A DNA stretch of 64,000 nucleotides from Bacillus sp. V2I10 (GCF_030817055.1 NZ_JAUSYV010000001.1:3930001-3994000), one strand, 5' to 3'. Positions 1-7,798 are shown, counted from the stretch's first letter. The notes: generated from the sequence alone by a model not told the origin. Translations and numbers: made by a program.

Positions 1-185
1 CCGTTAAACATGTTCCTTTCAAGCCCCATAACAACTTCTCCTGCAATACTTCCAATTGTAATGCCAGTGACATATTCAAAAAATGAAAGTTCGGAGAGCT
101 GCTTTTTACCTAACCATTTTGTAATTAGAAATAAGACAACTACAAATAATAATGACCTTACTACTACATCTAACCACTCAGGCAC
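1..185 (-). CDS. DUF421 (YetF-like) membrane protein, partial
   Basis: This is the N-terminal 61 codons of a DUF421 protein, and the rest lies beyond the left edge. The start is the GTG at 185, preceded by AGGAGG at about 195-200. The visible part has a hydrophobic helix followed by the family's typical stretch GKKQLSELSFFEYVTGIT. In spoVA2mob-type operons the last gene is a DUF421/DUF1657 fusion (2Duf), a spore inner-membrane protein linked to wet-heat resistance. The position at the end of a spoVA operon fits that, but the C-terminal half is not visible, so fusion is only inferred. Confidence 0.8.
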   Translation of the reverse strand, partial: MPEWLDVVVRSLLFVVVLFLITKWLGKKQLSELSFFEYVTGITIGSIAGEVVMGLERNMFN

Positions 186-218
186 TGTTTTACACCTCCT
201 GTTTAAGAATGGTTTATC

Positions 219-425
219 CTAAAAACCTTTATATTGAGACTCTTCTCGTTCCAATTCCCCAATTCGTTTTTTTAAATCTGCCGATATTTCATGCACGATC
301 ATCATGGTTTCATGTAATGTTCGTTTTGATTCATTAGCTTGAGTCCGTAACGCTAAACTTGATAGATCAGCCTCAATACCTTTTAGCTGAGCAAAACATT
401 GTTTCACATCTGATGCGATGGTCAC
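219..425 (-). CDS. DUF1657 small sporulation protein
   Basis: The product is 68 residues long, mostly helical and soluble, and matches DUF1657, a small family found almost only in spoVA-type operons of spore formers. Translation starts at a GTG with AGGAGG seven bases upstream. It sits 12 bases after spoVAE and 33 bases before the DUF421 gene, so it belongs to the same transcript. It resembles the other DUF1657 product at 2839-3042 over its whole length. Molecular function is unknown. Confidence 0.85.
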   Translation of the reverse strand: MTIASDVKQCFAQLKGIEADLSSLALRTQANESKRTLHETMMIVHEISADLKKRIGELEREESQYKGF

Positions 426-437
426 TACGGTTCCTCC

Positions 438-788
438 TTATCCTTTAGGTTTAAAAAGCAAGGCGCCAATCATTCCGAAAATGATGGCAGCAGAAATACC
501 GGCACTTGTCACTTCAAACATTCCCGATATTACACCGACTAACCCGTGTTTTCCAGCTTCTTCCATCGCACCATGCACAAGGGAATTTCCGAAACTCGTA
601 ATCGGAACCGTAGCTCCTGCTCCTGCAAAATCGATAAACGGTTCATATAAACCAAATCCATCAAGAAGGGCACCAATGACAACGAATGTACTTAATGTGT
701 GAGAAGGTGTGAGTTTAAACACATCAAACATAATTTGCCCAACTACGCAAATCAAACCGCCTACGACAAAAGCCCAAAAGAAAATCAT
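438..788 (-). CDS. spoVAE: Stage V sporulation protein AE (SpoVAEb type)
   Basis: The product is 116 residues long, very hydrophobic, with three to four membrane segments and Gly-rich turns (FAGAGATVPITSFGNSLVHGA) that are typical of SpoVAE/SpoVAEb. With SpoVAC it forms the inner-membrane part of the SpoVA channel, which takes up Ca-dipicolinate during sporulation and releases it during germination. GGAGGTG precedes the ATG. The gene begins five bases after spoVAD. It is homologous to SpoVAC in the same operon, sharing the GAGxxVPxTxFGN motif. Confidence 0.92.
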   Translation of the reverse strand: MIFFWAFVVGGLICVVGQIMFDVFKLTPSHTLSTFVVIGALLDGFGLYEPFIDFAGAGATVPITSFGNSLVHGAMEEAGKHGLVGVISGMFEVTSAGISAAIIFGMIGALLFKPKG

Positions 789-793
789 AATCG

Positions 794-1804
794 TTATTCA
801 CCTCCGTATTCTATCGACACCGCATGAGCAATACAAGGAATCGTTTCATTTTGCTGAAAGCTTAAAGGCGATAATAAAGCACCTGTCGCTGCAACCAATA
901 TGCGTTTAAACTCACCTTTTTTCATTCGGTTTAATAAGTGACCATATACGACCGTTGCTGAACATGCCGGGCCGCTTGCTCCAGCGAGTACTGGCTGCCC
1001 TTCCCGATAGATCATCATTCCACAGTCCAGATACTGTTTTTCATTTATTGGGGTTCCATGTTTTTTAAATAAATCAAGTGAAACTTCGTGACCAATCTGA
1101 CCAAGATCTCCTGTTACAATCAAATCATAATAGGAAGGATCTAGATTTCGTTCTGTTAAATGAGCCTCAATCGTATCAACCGCAGCCGGAGCCATCGCAC
1201 CTCCCATGTTAAATGGATCGGTCATTCCCATATCAATGACACGGCCAATCGTAGCAGATGTAACACGAGGGCCCTCACCTGACTGACCTAACAAAGCAAC
1301 TCCTGCTCCAGTTACAGTCCACTGTGCTGTTGGTGGTTTCTGCCCGCCGTACTCAGTCGGATAACGGAACTGTTTTTCAACAGCAGTGTTATGACTGGAA
1401 GCTCCTGTTAATAAATAGTTGGCGCCTTTGGTGTTAACAAGATAGGCGCCAAGAGCAAGTCCCTCCATTGAGGTTGAACAGGCGCCAAACAACCCAAGAT
1501 ATGGTGTCCCTAATGTCCGGCACGCAAAGCTTGTAGGCGTAATTTGATTAATAAGGTCTCCTCCAAGGAAAAACTGAATTTGCTCCTTTTGAAGACCAGC
1601 TTTTTCAATAGCTCTTTGACTGGCTTCTTCAATTAGAACTTTATGGGCTTTCTCGTAGGAATCTTGTTCTAACCATAAATCGGAATGTAGAAGATCAAAA
1701 TCTTCAGCCAGCAACCCTTTTGCTTCAAATGGTCCGCCGACAGTTCCAGTGGAGAGAATGACCGGCTTCTGCTCAAAAATCCACGTACGATGACCCATTA
1801 ACAT
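794..1804 (-). CDS. spoVAD: Stage V sporulation protein AD
   Basis: The protein is about 336 residues long with a thiolase/ketoacyl-synthase fold. Recognisable blocks are LFGACSTSMEGLALGA, RYPTEYGGQKPPTA, a Gly-rich AMAPAA segment and a C-terminal ATGALLSP. SpoVAD is the soluble dipicolinate-binding subunit on the outer face of the spore inner membrane. The ATG at 1804 overlaps the spoVAC stop (TAATG) and has GGGGTGG upstream, which indicates coupled translation. An in-frame ATG 15 bases further upstream would give five extra residues and has no better ribosome site. Confidence 0.93.
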   Translation of the reverse strand: MLMGHRTWIFEQKPVILSTGTVGGPFEAKGLLAEDFDLLHSDLWLEQDSYEKAHKVLIEEASQRAIEKAGLQKEQIQFFLGGDLINQITPTSFACRTLGTPYLGLFGACSTSMEGLALGAYLVNTKGANYLLTGASSHNTAVEKQFRYPTEYGGQKPPTAQWTVTGAGVALLGQSGEGPRVTSATIGRVIDMGMTDPFNMGGAMAPAAVDTIEAHLTERNLDPSYYDLIVTGDLGQIGHEVSLDLFKKHGTPINEKQYLDCGMMIYREGQPVLAGASGPACSATVVYGHLLNRMKKGEFKRILVAATGALLSPLSFQQNETIPCIAHAVSIEYGGE

Positions 1805-2283
1805 TACAAACCACCCCACTGGATAAGAATGGTTTTGATTGTAGCAATCACAAACGCGGAAAAAGTACCGAACAAGATGACAGAGCCAGCTAATTTAAAC
1901 ATATTACCGCCTACACCTAACACAAACCCCTCTGTTCGATGTTCAATGGCTGCGGATATGACTGCGTTTCCGAAGCCGGTAACAGGAACAGCAGAACCAG
2001 CCCCTCCAAATTGTGCGATTCGATCATAGACTCCAAAACCTGTAAGAAGCATGGAAATGAAAATCAAAGTACCAACCGTCGGATTTCCAGCTGTTTGGTC
2101 AGTAAAATCAAAATAAAAAATATAAAACATTTGAATACACTGTCCGATCAAGCAAATGAATCCACCCGTTAAAAATGCTTTTATACAATTTTTAAAAACC
2201 GGTCTTTTTGTTTCCAGCTGCTTTTCAAGGGTTTGATACTCTTGTTGTACAGGTGTTAATTGTTTCTTTTGCTTATTTGACAT
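1804..2283 (-). CDS. spoVAC: Stage V sporulation protein AC
   Basis: The product is 159 residues long. A charged N-terminus (about 45 residues) is followed by four hydrophobic segments, with the motif GGAGSAVPVTGFGNAV near residues 93-108. SpoVAC is the pore-forming, mechanosensitive-like subunit of the dipicolinate channel. The gene follows the lipoprotein gene by 16 bases and overlaps spoVAD by one base. All three core subunits (C, D, Eb) are intact here, so the operon should be functional unless the truncated edge hides damage. Confidence 0.93.
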   Translation of the reverse strand: MSNKQKKQLTPVQQEYQTLEKQLETKRPVFKNCIKAFLTGGFICLIGQCIQMFYIFYFDFTDQTAGNPTVGTLIFISMLLTGFGVYDRIAQFGGAGSAVPVTGFGNAVISAAIEHRTEGFVLGVGGNMFKLAGSVILFGTFSAFVIATIKTILIQWGGL

Positions 2284-2299
2284 GCCTGCCCCTCTTTCA

Positions 2300-2773
2300 T
2301 CATGCTTTTTCCTTCATAAGACTTTTAATTCTATCGAAATCTTTTTTTAATGATTTCATTTGGGTATGATCTTTTTGCAGTTTTTGTTCTAATTGTTCCA
2401 GTTCCAAATAAATTTTTTGATCAGTGGAAACGAAGATTTCATACTCGGAATGCATTTTTTCTAAATCTGATTTCAGTTTCTTTTTGATGCTCTTTAATCG
2501 AAACCGATCAAATTGGTGGACTTTTACTGCCAATAACAGCTCCTTATCTGTATTCACAGCCTTTACGGACGAAATCTCCTCTTCTTTTGCTACTTTTTCT
2601 TTTGATTGATTGGCAACAGTTTGTTCAATCGGGCTGCTTGTATGTACATATTCGATATTCATATCATCATTTTCAGACACTTGCTGATTCAGATTCCCGT
2701 TGCATCCTGATCCAACTCCCATAGCCGCTACTATAATAAGACAAATGTTTAATGTCTTTATCTTATTTTTCAT
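2300..2773 (-). CDS. YhcN/YlaJ-type spore lipoprotein
   Basis: The product is 157 residues long with a lipoprotein signal peptide: a KNK start, a hydrophobic core and the lipobox GVGSGC with Cys at about residue 24. The mature part is charged, with a predicted coiled coil over the last 60 residues (KKLKSDLEKMHSEYEIF onward). It occupies the place that YhcN/YlaJ family genes hold in spoVA2mob operons, and its overall layout matches them. Sequence likeness is weaker than for the SpoVA proteins, so the family assignment leans partly on context. It is probably anchored in the spore inner membrane. Confidence 0.75.
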   Translation of the reverse strand: MKNKIKTLNICLIIVAAMGVGSGCNGNLNQQVSENDDMNIEYVHTSSPIEQTVANQSKEKVAKEEEISSVKAVNTDKELLLAVKVHQFDRFRLKSIKKKLKSDLEKMHSEYEIFVSTDQKIYLELEQLEQKLQKDHTQMKSLKKDFDRIKSLMKEKA

Positions 2774-2838
2774 GGAATCACCTATCCGTTTCTATCGATA
2801 ATAAAGAAGGTTGATTAAGTCAACCTTCTTTGTTGTAA

Positions 2839-3042
2839 TTATTGTTTGTATTGAGGTTCTTCTTGTTCGATTTCTAATAAACGTGGAGTGATACTGTCAA
2901 CAACAGCCTGTGTTTGTTGAGCAGCTTGCTGGTAAAGCTGTTTTGCTTGCTGATTATCGGTACCAAGTGCAAAGGTTTCTAAACTGGCTTGTGCGCTTTT
3001 TAATCCAGCTAGTGTTTGCTTAACTTGTGCTCCTACTGTCAT
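2839..3042 (-). CDS. DUF1657 small sporulation protein, first gene of operon
   Basis: The product is 67 residues long (MTVGAQVKQTLAGLKSAQAS onward), helical, Gln/Ala-rich, of the DUF1657 family. I chose the ATG at 3042 because GAAAGAAGGA lies at the right distance upstream and because the family begins MTVxxxVKxTL. A start 39 bases further upstream is open but would add unrelated residues. This is the promoter-proximal gene of the spoVA2mob-like operon. Transcription by the forespore factor sigma-G is expected from the family, but I could not place a convincing promoter. Confidence 0.85.
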   Translation of the reverse strand: MTVGAQVKQTLAGLKSAQASLETFALGTDNQQAKQLYQQAAQQTQAVVDSITPRLLEIEQEEPQYKQ

Positions 3043-3227
3043 TTTTTGATTCCTTCTTTCTTTTGATTTGTTAAGGTACAATTTGTATTGTTTCTTATTT
3101 TATTTATTTTATGTATATCAACTGCATTGGCTTTCTTCACTGTTTCCGCATACTCTTCACTTTTCTGACCGCTCATACTCACCCTTACTGCCCGGTCTGA
3201 ATTTATGAAAATAAAATTGGACACAAA

Positions 3228-3257
3228 AAAACAGCCTCTATAAAAGAGACTGTTTTA
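3228..3257 (-). terminator. Rho-independent terminator after cold-shock gene
   Basis: A hairpin of AAACAG(C)CTCT and AGAG(A)CTGTTT is followed, on the minus strand, by a run of seven T. It lies 15 bases after the cold-shock stop codon. Confidence 0.85.
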
Positions 3258-3272
3258 TATGTCAGCTTAAAA

Positions 3273-3473
3273 TTAAGCTTTTTGAACGTTAGTTGCTTGA
3301 GGTCCGCGTTGACCTTGCTCTACGTCAAATGTAACTGCTTGGCCTTCGTCTAAAGATTTGAAACCTTCGCCTTGAATAGCTGAGAAATGAACGAATACGT
3401 CTTCTCCGCCTTCGCGCTCGATGAATCCGAAACCTTTTTCTGCGTTAAACCATTTTACTGTACCTTGTTCCAT
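3273..3473 (-). CDS. cspC: Cold-shock protein, CspC-like
   Basis: The product is 66 residues long, a single cold-shock domain with both RNA-binding motifs, KGFGFI (RNP1) and VFVHF (RNP2). It is an RNA chaperone that melts secondary structure in the cytoplasm. The start MEQGTVKWFNAEKGFGFIE is closest to B. subtilis CspC among the three paralogues. GAGGAGG precedes the ATG at 3473. The upstream frame stays open for 11 more codons, but that segment is the untranslated leader. The gene is monocistronic with its own terminator. Confidence 0.93.
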   Translation of the reverse strand: MEQGTVKWFNAEKGFGFIEREGGEDVFVHFSAIQGEGFKSLDEGQAVTFDVEQGQRGPQATNVQKA

Positions 3474-3657
3474 TGTTGTTGCCTCCTCGTATGCTTTAGC
3501 ATACATTGTGTTACTATCCTTGCTCTCATTGATAACAAAAGGTGAAAAGTTTTAGCACTTGTTCTTTCCTTGCGTACCGAACAAAAATAATTCTTAATAA
3601 ACATAACATGTATTCTTTTAAAAAGCAAATTTTGCTTGAAAATAATTTCGGATTTTA

Positions 3658-4155
3658 TCAGCGATTGTCGATTTTCTCCGGATACATATCATGATTCATC
3701 AAGCGGTGCTCCGCCATTTGTTCGTATTTTGTGCCGGGTTTTCCGTAGTTTGTATAAGGATCGATTGAAATTCCGCCGCGCGGAGTAAACTTGCCCCATA
3801 CTTCAATATACCTTGGATCCATCAGGTCAATCAGATCATTCATGATGATGTTCATGCAGTCTTCATGGAAGTCTCCGTGATTGCGGAAGCTGAATAAATA
3901 AAGCTTCAATGATTTGCTCTCAACCATTTTTTTATCTGGAATATAGCTGATATAAATGGTTGCAAAGTCAGGCTGCCCTGTTTTTGGACAAAGACTTGTA
4001 AATTCAGGGCAATTAAATTTCACAAAATAATCGCGGTATTCGTGTTTATTATCAAATGATTCTAAAATGTCAGGGCTGTATTCGAATAAATAATTTGTTC
4101 CCTGATTGCCAAGCAATGTTACATCTGTTAGTTCTGAATCTTGTCTTCCAGCCAT
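3658..4155 (-). CDS. queF: NADPH-dependent 7-cyano-7-deazaguanine reductase QueF
   Basis: The product is 165 residues long, the usual length of the single-domain (unimodular) QueF. It reduces preQ0 to preQ1 in queuosine synthesis. The T-fold motif is clear, with the catalytic Cys in NCPEFTSLCPKTGQPDFA and an ESKSLKLYLFSF block that binds substrate and NADPH. The start at 4155 follows AAAGGACGG. An open frame continues 40 codons upstream into queE, but it has no homology. It is the last gene of queC-queD-queE-queF, 20 bases after queE. Confidence 0.95.
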   Translation of the reverse strand: MAGRQDSELTDVTLLGNQGTNYLFEYSPDILESFDNKHEYRDYFVKFNCPEFTSLCPKTGQPDFATIYISYIPDKKMVESKSLKLYLFSFRNHGDFHEDCMNIIMNDLIDLMDPRYIEVWGKFTPRGGISIDPYTNYGKPGTKYEQMAEHRLMNHDMYPEKIDNR

Positions 4156-4175
4156 AATCAGCCGTCCTTTCTTAG

Positions 4176-4904
4176 TTAAACTCCTCTTTTGTTTCCCCAA
4201 ACAAGGGTGTGCAGCTGCGGCAATACGCGCGCATTGTTTAAATCTACTTCTGATACTGCCCGGTCTATCAGCCACTCGTATCTTGTAAGCAAATGAGCAA
4301 TTAATTTCCCATCATCCGGTTCTTGGACCAGATCATTTCCTACCTGAAGAAAAAAAATGATTTCCGGGTATTTCTTGTGAACCATTTTCGCATACTCCAA
4401 ATCCTGCTCATCAAACACAACTACTTTTAAACTGGCATGAAGGAGACGGTTTTTTTCCGTTAAATAGCGGACAATTTCATCCAATTTATCAAAGTCAGTC
4501 TTCATTCCCGAGCTCGGCGGCTTTGGCGAGATGGTCAAATCATCAATTTGATCGAACCAGGGCTGCAGACGGCTGCCCTGTGTTTCAATTGCAACTTTTA
4601 CTTTCTTTTCGTGAAGAAGTTCAATCAGTTCATTCAGATTCCCAAGTAAAGCAGGATTTCCGCCTGAAATTGTCACGTGAGAAAAATGGCTTCCGCCAAG
4701 TTCGAACAGCTCTGACCAAATTTCTTCCGCTGTTAATTGTCTAATGTCATCTTTTGCGGATCCGTCCCAAGTGAAAGCAGAATCACACCAGCTGCAAGAA
4801 TAGTCACAGCCTGCTGTACGGACAAACATCGTTTTTTGACCAATAACCATTCCTTCTCCTTGAATGGTCGGACCGAAAATTTCTAAAACGGGAAACTTTT
4901 TCAT
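4176..4904 (-). CDS. queE: 7-carboxy-7-deazaguanine synthase QueE
   Basis: The product is about 242 residues long, a radical SAM enzyme that contracts the CPH4 ring to make 7-carboxy-7-deazaguanine. The cluster motif is CDYSCSWC (CxxxCxxC) near residue 32, followed by SGGNPAL. An N-terminal EIFGPTIQGEG motif is typical of the family. The ATG at 4904 overlaps the last codon of queD by four bases and has GGTGAAA upstream, which points to coupled translation. Upstream in-frame starts lie inside queD and are unlikely. Confidence 0.95.
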   Translation of the reverse strand: MKKFPVLEIFGPTIQGEGMVIGQKTMFVRTAGCDYSCSWCDSAFTWDGSAKDDIRQLTAEEIWSELFELGGSHFSHVTISGGNPALLGNLNELIELLHEKKVKVAIETQGSRLQPWFDQIDDLTISPKPPSSGMKTDFDKLDEIVRYLTEKNRLLHASLKVVVFDEQDLEYAKMVHKKYPEIIFFLQVGNDLVQEPDDGKLIAHLLTRYEWLIDRAVSEVDLNNARVLPQLHTLVWGNKRGV

Positions 4905-5338
4905 CCATTTTTCACCTGCTTGGGGCGGTACATTACGTAGCTTGTAGGTGTTTCGCGGACAAAAACACCGACGCATTTCGGTTTGTGCCCCAGTGTATCC
5001 AAATGCTGCTGTATAATTTCATAAATCGTGCGCGCCACTACTTCAGTAGTAGGAAATTTATTTGGATCATGATCATCAAACACTTCATTTTCATTTAGAA
5101 TTGTATGGTCAAAGCGGTCGTGCACGAGCTCCTTGATATGGGCAAAATTTATGAGGAACCCGGATTGATCAAGCTCATCTCCCGCGACAGTTACATTAAT
5201 AAAATACGTATGACCGTGGATACGGCGGCATTTGCCTGCTTCCTCATTCGGCACGTAGTGAGCGGCAGATATCTGCATATCTTTGTTCAGCTCATAAGAA
5301 TAAGGGTGGAGTGTTTGCGGGTACATTTGCTGAAGCAT
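4901..5338 (-). CDS. queD: 6-carboxytetrahydropterin synthase QueD
   Basis: The product is 145 residues long. It converts 7,8-dihydroneopterin triphosphate to 6-carboxy-tetrahydropterin, the second step of preQ0 synthesis. The zinc ligands are in AAHYV and RIHGHTY, with the catalytic Cys just before (GKCRRIHGH), and TFL-type residues follow. The start codon overlaps the queC stop by one base (TAATG), and the end overlaps queE by four bases, so the four que genes form one tight operon. Confidence 0.95.
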   Translation of the reverse strand: MLQQMYPQTLHPYSYELNKDMQISAAHYVPNEEAGKCRRIHGHTYFINVTVAGDELDQSGFLINFAHIKELVHDRFDHTILNENEVFDDHDPNKFPTTEVVARTIYEIIQQHLDTLGHKPKCVGVFVRETPTSYVMYRPKQVKNG

Positions 5339-5997
5339 TACGCCTCTCCTCCTTTTGCAGCCAGATAATCGTCAAGGCCTTTTTTCCTTAAGTGACATGC
5401 TGGACATTCTCCGCATCCTTCTGCGATAATACCGTTGTAGCATGTGAGCGTTTTTTTCCTAACATATTCCAGTGCACCAAGTTCATCTGCAAGCTTCCAT
5501 GTTTCCGCTTTATCAATCCACATAAGCGGTGTATGAATGACAAATTGATCATCCATTGCTAAATTGATGGTGACGTTGCATGATTTTACGAACACGTCGC
5601 GGCAATCCGGATACCCGCTGAAATCTGTTTCACAGACCCCTGTAACAATATGCTTTGCTCCGATTTGCTTAGCAAGGACGGATGCAAACGTCAGGAAAAG
5701 CAGATTTCTTCCTGGGACAAATGTTGAAGGAAGTTCGCCTTCCTTATGTTCAATTTCAATATCATCTCTTGTAAGAGCATTAGGTGCAAGCTGATTTAAT
5801 AGTGACATATCCAAAAGATGGTGACGTACTCCAAGTTCATTTGCAATGGTTTCTGCTACTTCTATTTCAAGCTTGTGGCGCTGGTTATAATTAAACGTTA
5901 CAACTTCCACTTCTTTAAATTGCTTCATGGCCCAAAATAAACATGTCGTACTATCCTGGCCGCCGCTGAAAACAACTAGTGCTTTATCGTTTTTCAT
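5338..5997 (-). CDS. queC: 7-cyano-7-deazaguanine synthase QueC
   Basis: The product is 219 residues long. It uses ATP and ammonia to convert 7-carboxy-7-deazaguanine to preQ0. The ATP-binding loop VFSGGQDSTT lies at residues 9-18, and a C-terminal zinc site has four Cys (CYNGIIAEGCGECPAC). It is the first gene of the que operon, with AGGAGG before the ATG. A preQ1 riboswitch and a terminator stand between the promoter and this gene, so expression should drop when preQ1 is plentiful. Confidence 0.96.
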   Translation of the reverse strand: MKNDKALVVFSGGQDSTTCLFWAMKQFKEVEVVTFNYNQRHKLEIEVAETIANELGVRHHLLDMSLLNQLAPNALTRDDIEIEHKEGELPSTFVPGRNLLFLTFASVLAKQIGAKHIVTGVCETDFSGYPDCRDVFVKSCNVTINLAMDDQFVIHTPLMWIDKAETWKLADELGALEYVRKKTLTCYNGIIAEGCGECPACHLRKKGLDDYLAAKGGEA

Positions 5998-6060
5998 CTA
6001 TATGTCCTCCTCATTCGAAGAGAGCATTCTTTCACAACCCCGATTTAAAAATCGGCATAA

Positions 6061-6091
6061 GAAAAGACACCCTGATATGTTCAGAAGTGTC
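6061..6091 (-). terminator. Riboswitch-controlled terminator of the que operon
   Basis: On the minus strand, GACACTTCTGA and TCAGGGTGTC form a stem with an ACATA loop, followed by TTTTCTT. It lies about 60 bases after the preQ1 aptamer and 64 bases before queC, so it is the likely off-switch. Confidence 0.75.
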
Positions 6092-6147
6092 TAGCATGTA
6101 AAATCCCCAACTAAAAAACTATACCTCTAACAGGATACAGTTCATAC

Positions 6148-6182
6148 TTAGTTTTTTATAGAGGGTTGTGCTAGAACCTCTC
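6148..6182 (-). promoter_or_regulatory. preQ1-I riboswitch aptamer
   Basis: Read on the minus strand, the 35 bases begin GAGAGGTTCTAGC, continue ACAACCCTCT and end in the A-rich tail AAAAAACTAA. This is the class I preQ1 aptamer: P1 forms AGAGG/CCTCT and the A-rich tail docks in the minor groove. A segment about 40 bases downstream (TAGAGG, then TAGTTTTTT) is complementary to the CCTCTA and AAAAAACTA parts, so it can serve as the competing strand of the switch. Its position before queC fits feedback by the pathway product. Confidence 0.93.
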
Positions 6183-6225
6183 CCGCACAAACTGCGCGGA
6201 ATTTATCAATATTTTTACCGTTCAT

Positions 6226-6254
6226 ACTATACCACGAACAGACAAACACTTCAA
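6226..6254 (-). promoter_or_regulatory. Sigma-A promoter of queCDEF
   Basis: On the minus strand TTGAAG (6254-6249) and TATAGT (6231-6226) are separated by exactly 17 bases. The preQ1 aptamer starts about 44 bases downstream. Confidence 0.75.
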
Positions 6255-6268
6255 TCTTATTTTATTCA

Positions 6269-6282
6269 GGGGGGGGGGGGGG
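6269..6282. repeat. Poly-G tract of 14
   Basis: Fourteen consecutive G on the plus strand stand 15 bases upstream of the que promoter's -35 box, at the border between the conserved que operon and decayed sequence. Nothing else in this window has a G or C run of this length. Confidence 0.95.
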
Positions 6283-6344
6283 CAGGTCATGCCTAATAAA
6301 CCGATCCTAGTCTAATTGAAATCAAATTTTTGGATTACCCCTTC

Positions 6345-6838
6345 CATCTACACAATCACCTTTTTCATTCTTGCCGTGCACAGTATGATGGCAGACAGAT
6401 ATCTTGCAGAAAACGATTATTTCAAGCATATACCATCTGTTTTTTTTAACAGATAAGGAACTTTCTCATACCATACAAAGTGCCACTTCCACTTCCTTAT
6501 TAACGATGACGACAATTACGTTTTCGTCCGTTCTTGTCGTGCTGACAACATTCCTGGCTAATTTTTCACCGCGGACGATGCACAACTTCAACTCAGAATC
6601 CAAAATTCAGCGGGTTCTTGGAGTTTTCATAGGGGTTACATTTATTCTCTGGTACTGCTTAATCAAGTTAGAGAAAATGAGACCAGCAACTTTTTTTTCG
6701 TGCCAACTCTTGCGATTATCGTTGCCTTCATCTGCGTCGGCATGTTCGTTTTTCTCATTCACCATATGACAGAATGGATTAAAGTAGATAATGTCATTTC
6801 AAATATAACAAAAGATTTTTCAAGTATTTACCTGTAGC
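6345..6838 (+). pseudogene. Frameshifted DUF2254 membrane protein remnant
   Basis: Three pieces in different frames together resemble the N-terminal half of DUF2254 membrane proteins. The first (about 6372-6452) reads ITFFILAVHSMMADRYLAEN and ends at a stop. The second (about 6490-6690) contains ITFSSVLVVLTTFLANFSPR and QRVLGVFIGVTFILWYCL, the family's hallmark. The third (about 6700-6838) contains VAFICVGMFVFLIHHM and ends at TAG. The usual C-terminal 200 residues are missing. Several indels are needed to restore one frame, so the gene is dead. Confidence 0.7.
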
Positions 6839-6839
6839 A

Positions 6840-7217
6840 AGTTTTATTAATTTAATCATTAGTGTACTTAGTCTAATTGGTCATAAGAAAAAATGGTGGA
6901 AAAATAAAAATCCTCTATCTCCCAGTTCTATAGATTTCTTATATATATTAGGTCCATATTAAGTAGCTACACTATGGATATTTAAACTAACATTCGGAAA
7001 TTTCCCCAAATACTTAATTACAAATATGGTATTGGATTTTATTAACGCCTTTCCTTTTGCTTCAATTTCAGAAAAAATGGGAATATTTGAATTTAAAAAA
7101 GCGAAACATATTACTTGGTATTTCATATGTGTACTTATGGCAATTTTAATTTATGGGTATCAGTACTTAGTGGACCAATCAATTAGGCAAACAAATAGTT
7201 CTCAGTCAAAGTTCTAA
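6840..7217 (+). pseudogene. Membrane protein gene interrupted by one stop codon
   Basis: A single open frame from about 6840 to 7217 is broken only by TAA at 6960-6962. Before the stop it encodes a Lys/Trp-rich stretch (GHKKKWWKNKNPLSPSSIDF). After it come two hydrophobic segments, VATLWIFKLTFGNFPKYLI and HITWYFICVLMAILIYGYQ. The reading makes sense as one small integral membrane protein of about 125 residues that resembles hypothetical proteins of Bacillus. No start codon with a ribosome site is evident, and the frame runs straight out of the DUF2254 remnant. Confidence 0.6.
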
Positions 7218-7449
7218 GCAATTTTATAAGAATTTCCATAGTTCTATAATCTCTACAGAATGATGAAATATGAAGATTCCACCTAAAAGAATGAATGAAG
7301 AAAATTTAAAAGAAGACTTTTTTGCCTATGAGAAACATTATATTTAAAGTTCTTCGCTCATTTTTTCTTTTAAAAAAATTATTCTAGAGAGGGATAACTA
7401 AAGGTCCAGACGTTAATATTTAGGATATAGATTTATCACCGAACACATA
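7218..7449. other. Non-coding or decayed AT-rich stretch
   Basis: No gene can be supported. A 25-codon frame begins at the ATG at about 7270 (MKIPPKRMNEENLKEDFF) and ends at TAA near 7347. It looks like the start of a lost gene but is too short to assign. Confidence 0.5.
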
Positions 7450-7477
7450 TTGACATATCGCATTTTTTAGATATAAT
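7450..7477 (+). promoter_or_regulatory. Promoter and operator of the ArsR-type regulator
   Basis: TTGACA (7450-7455) and TATAAT (7472-7477) are 16 bases apart. The spacer holds ACATATCG-N8-AGATATAA (7453-7476), the same inverted-repeat operator that occurs twice before the MFS gene, so the regulator probably represses itself. The -10 box ends only seven bases before the ATG. Confidence 0.8.
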
Positions 7478-7484
7478 AAAAGAC

Positions 7485-7787
7485 ATGAAGCCTATTGAAA
7501 TCTTTAAAGCCTTATCTAATGAATCAAGGTTACAAATTTTACACTGGCTAAAAGAACCTGAACGTCATTTTAAACCCCATGAAGGGATTGATATGAGAAA
7601 AACAGGGGTATGCGTTAGTCAAATAACAGAGCAATTAAAAATGACGCAATCAACAGCTTCTCAATATCTCACTATACTTTTGCGAGCTGGTTTAATTAAG
7701 ACAGAGCGTATTGGAAAGTATACGTATTACAAAAGAGATGAGGAAGCCATAAGAAATATTGCAACCGTTCTTGAGCAAGAGATTTAA
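7485..7787 (+). CDS. ArsR-family winged-helix repressor
   Basis: The product is 100 residues long, an ArsR/SmtB-type winged helix beginning MKPIEIFKALSNESRLQILHWL, with recognition helix CVSQITEQLKMTQSTASQYL and wing KTERIGKYTYYKRD. There is a single Cys before helix 4 (VCVSQ) but not the CxC metal site of ArsR or CadC, so the inducer may not be a metal. It probably represses itself and the following MFS exporter through the shared operators. No clear ribosome site precedes the ATG. If the promoter above is used, the message would be nearly leaderless. Confidence 0.85.
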   Translation: MKPIEIFKALSNESRLQILHWLKEPERHFKPHEGIDMRKTGVCVSQITEQLKMTQSTASQYLTILLRAGLIKTERIGKYTYYKRDEEAIRNIATVLEQEI

Positions 7788-7798
7788 AGTAAATTAAA

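Noticed and set aside
3039..3224. 61-codon frame just upstream of the first DUF1657 gene
   Set aside because: AAGGGTGA precedes an inner ATG, but spacing is poor, it overlaps the next gene's start and I know no family like it. It was kept out for lack of support.
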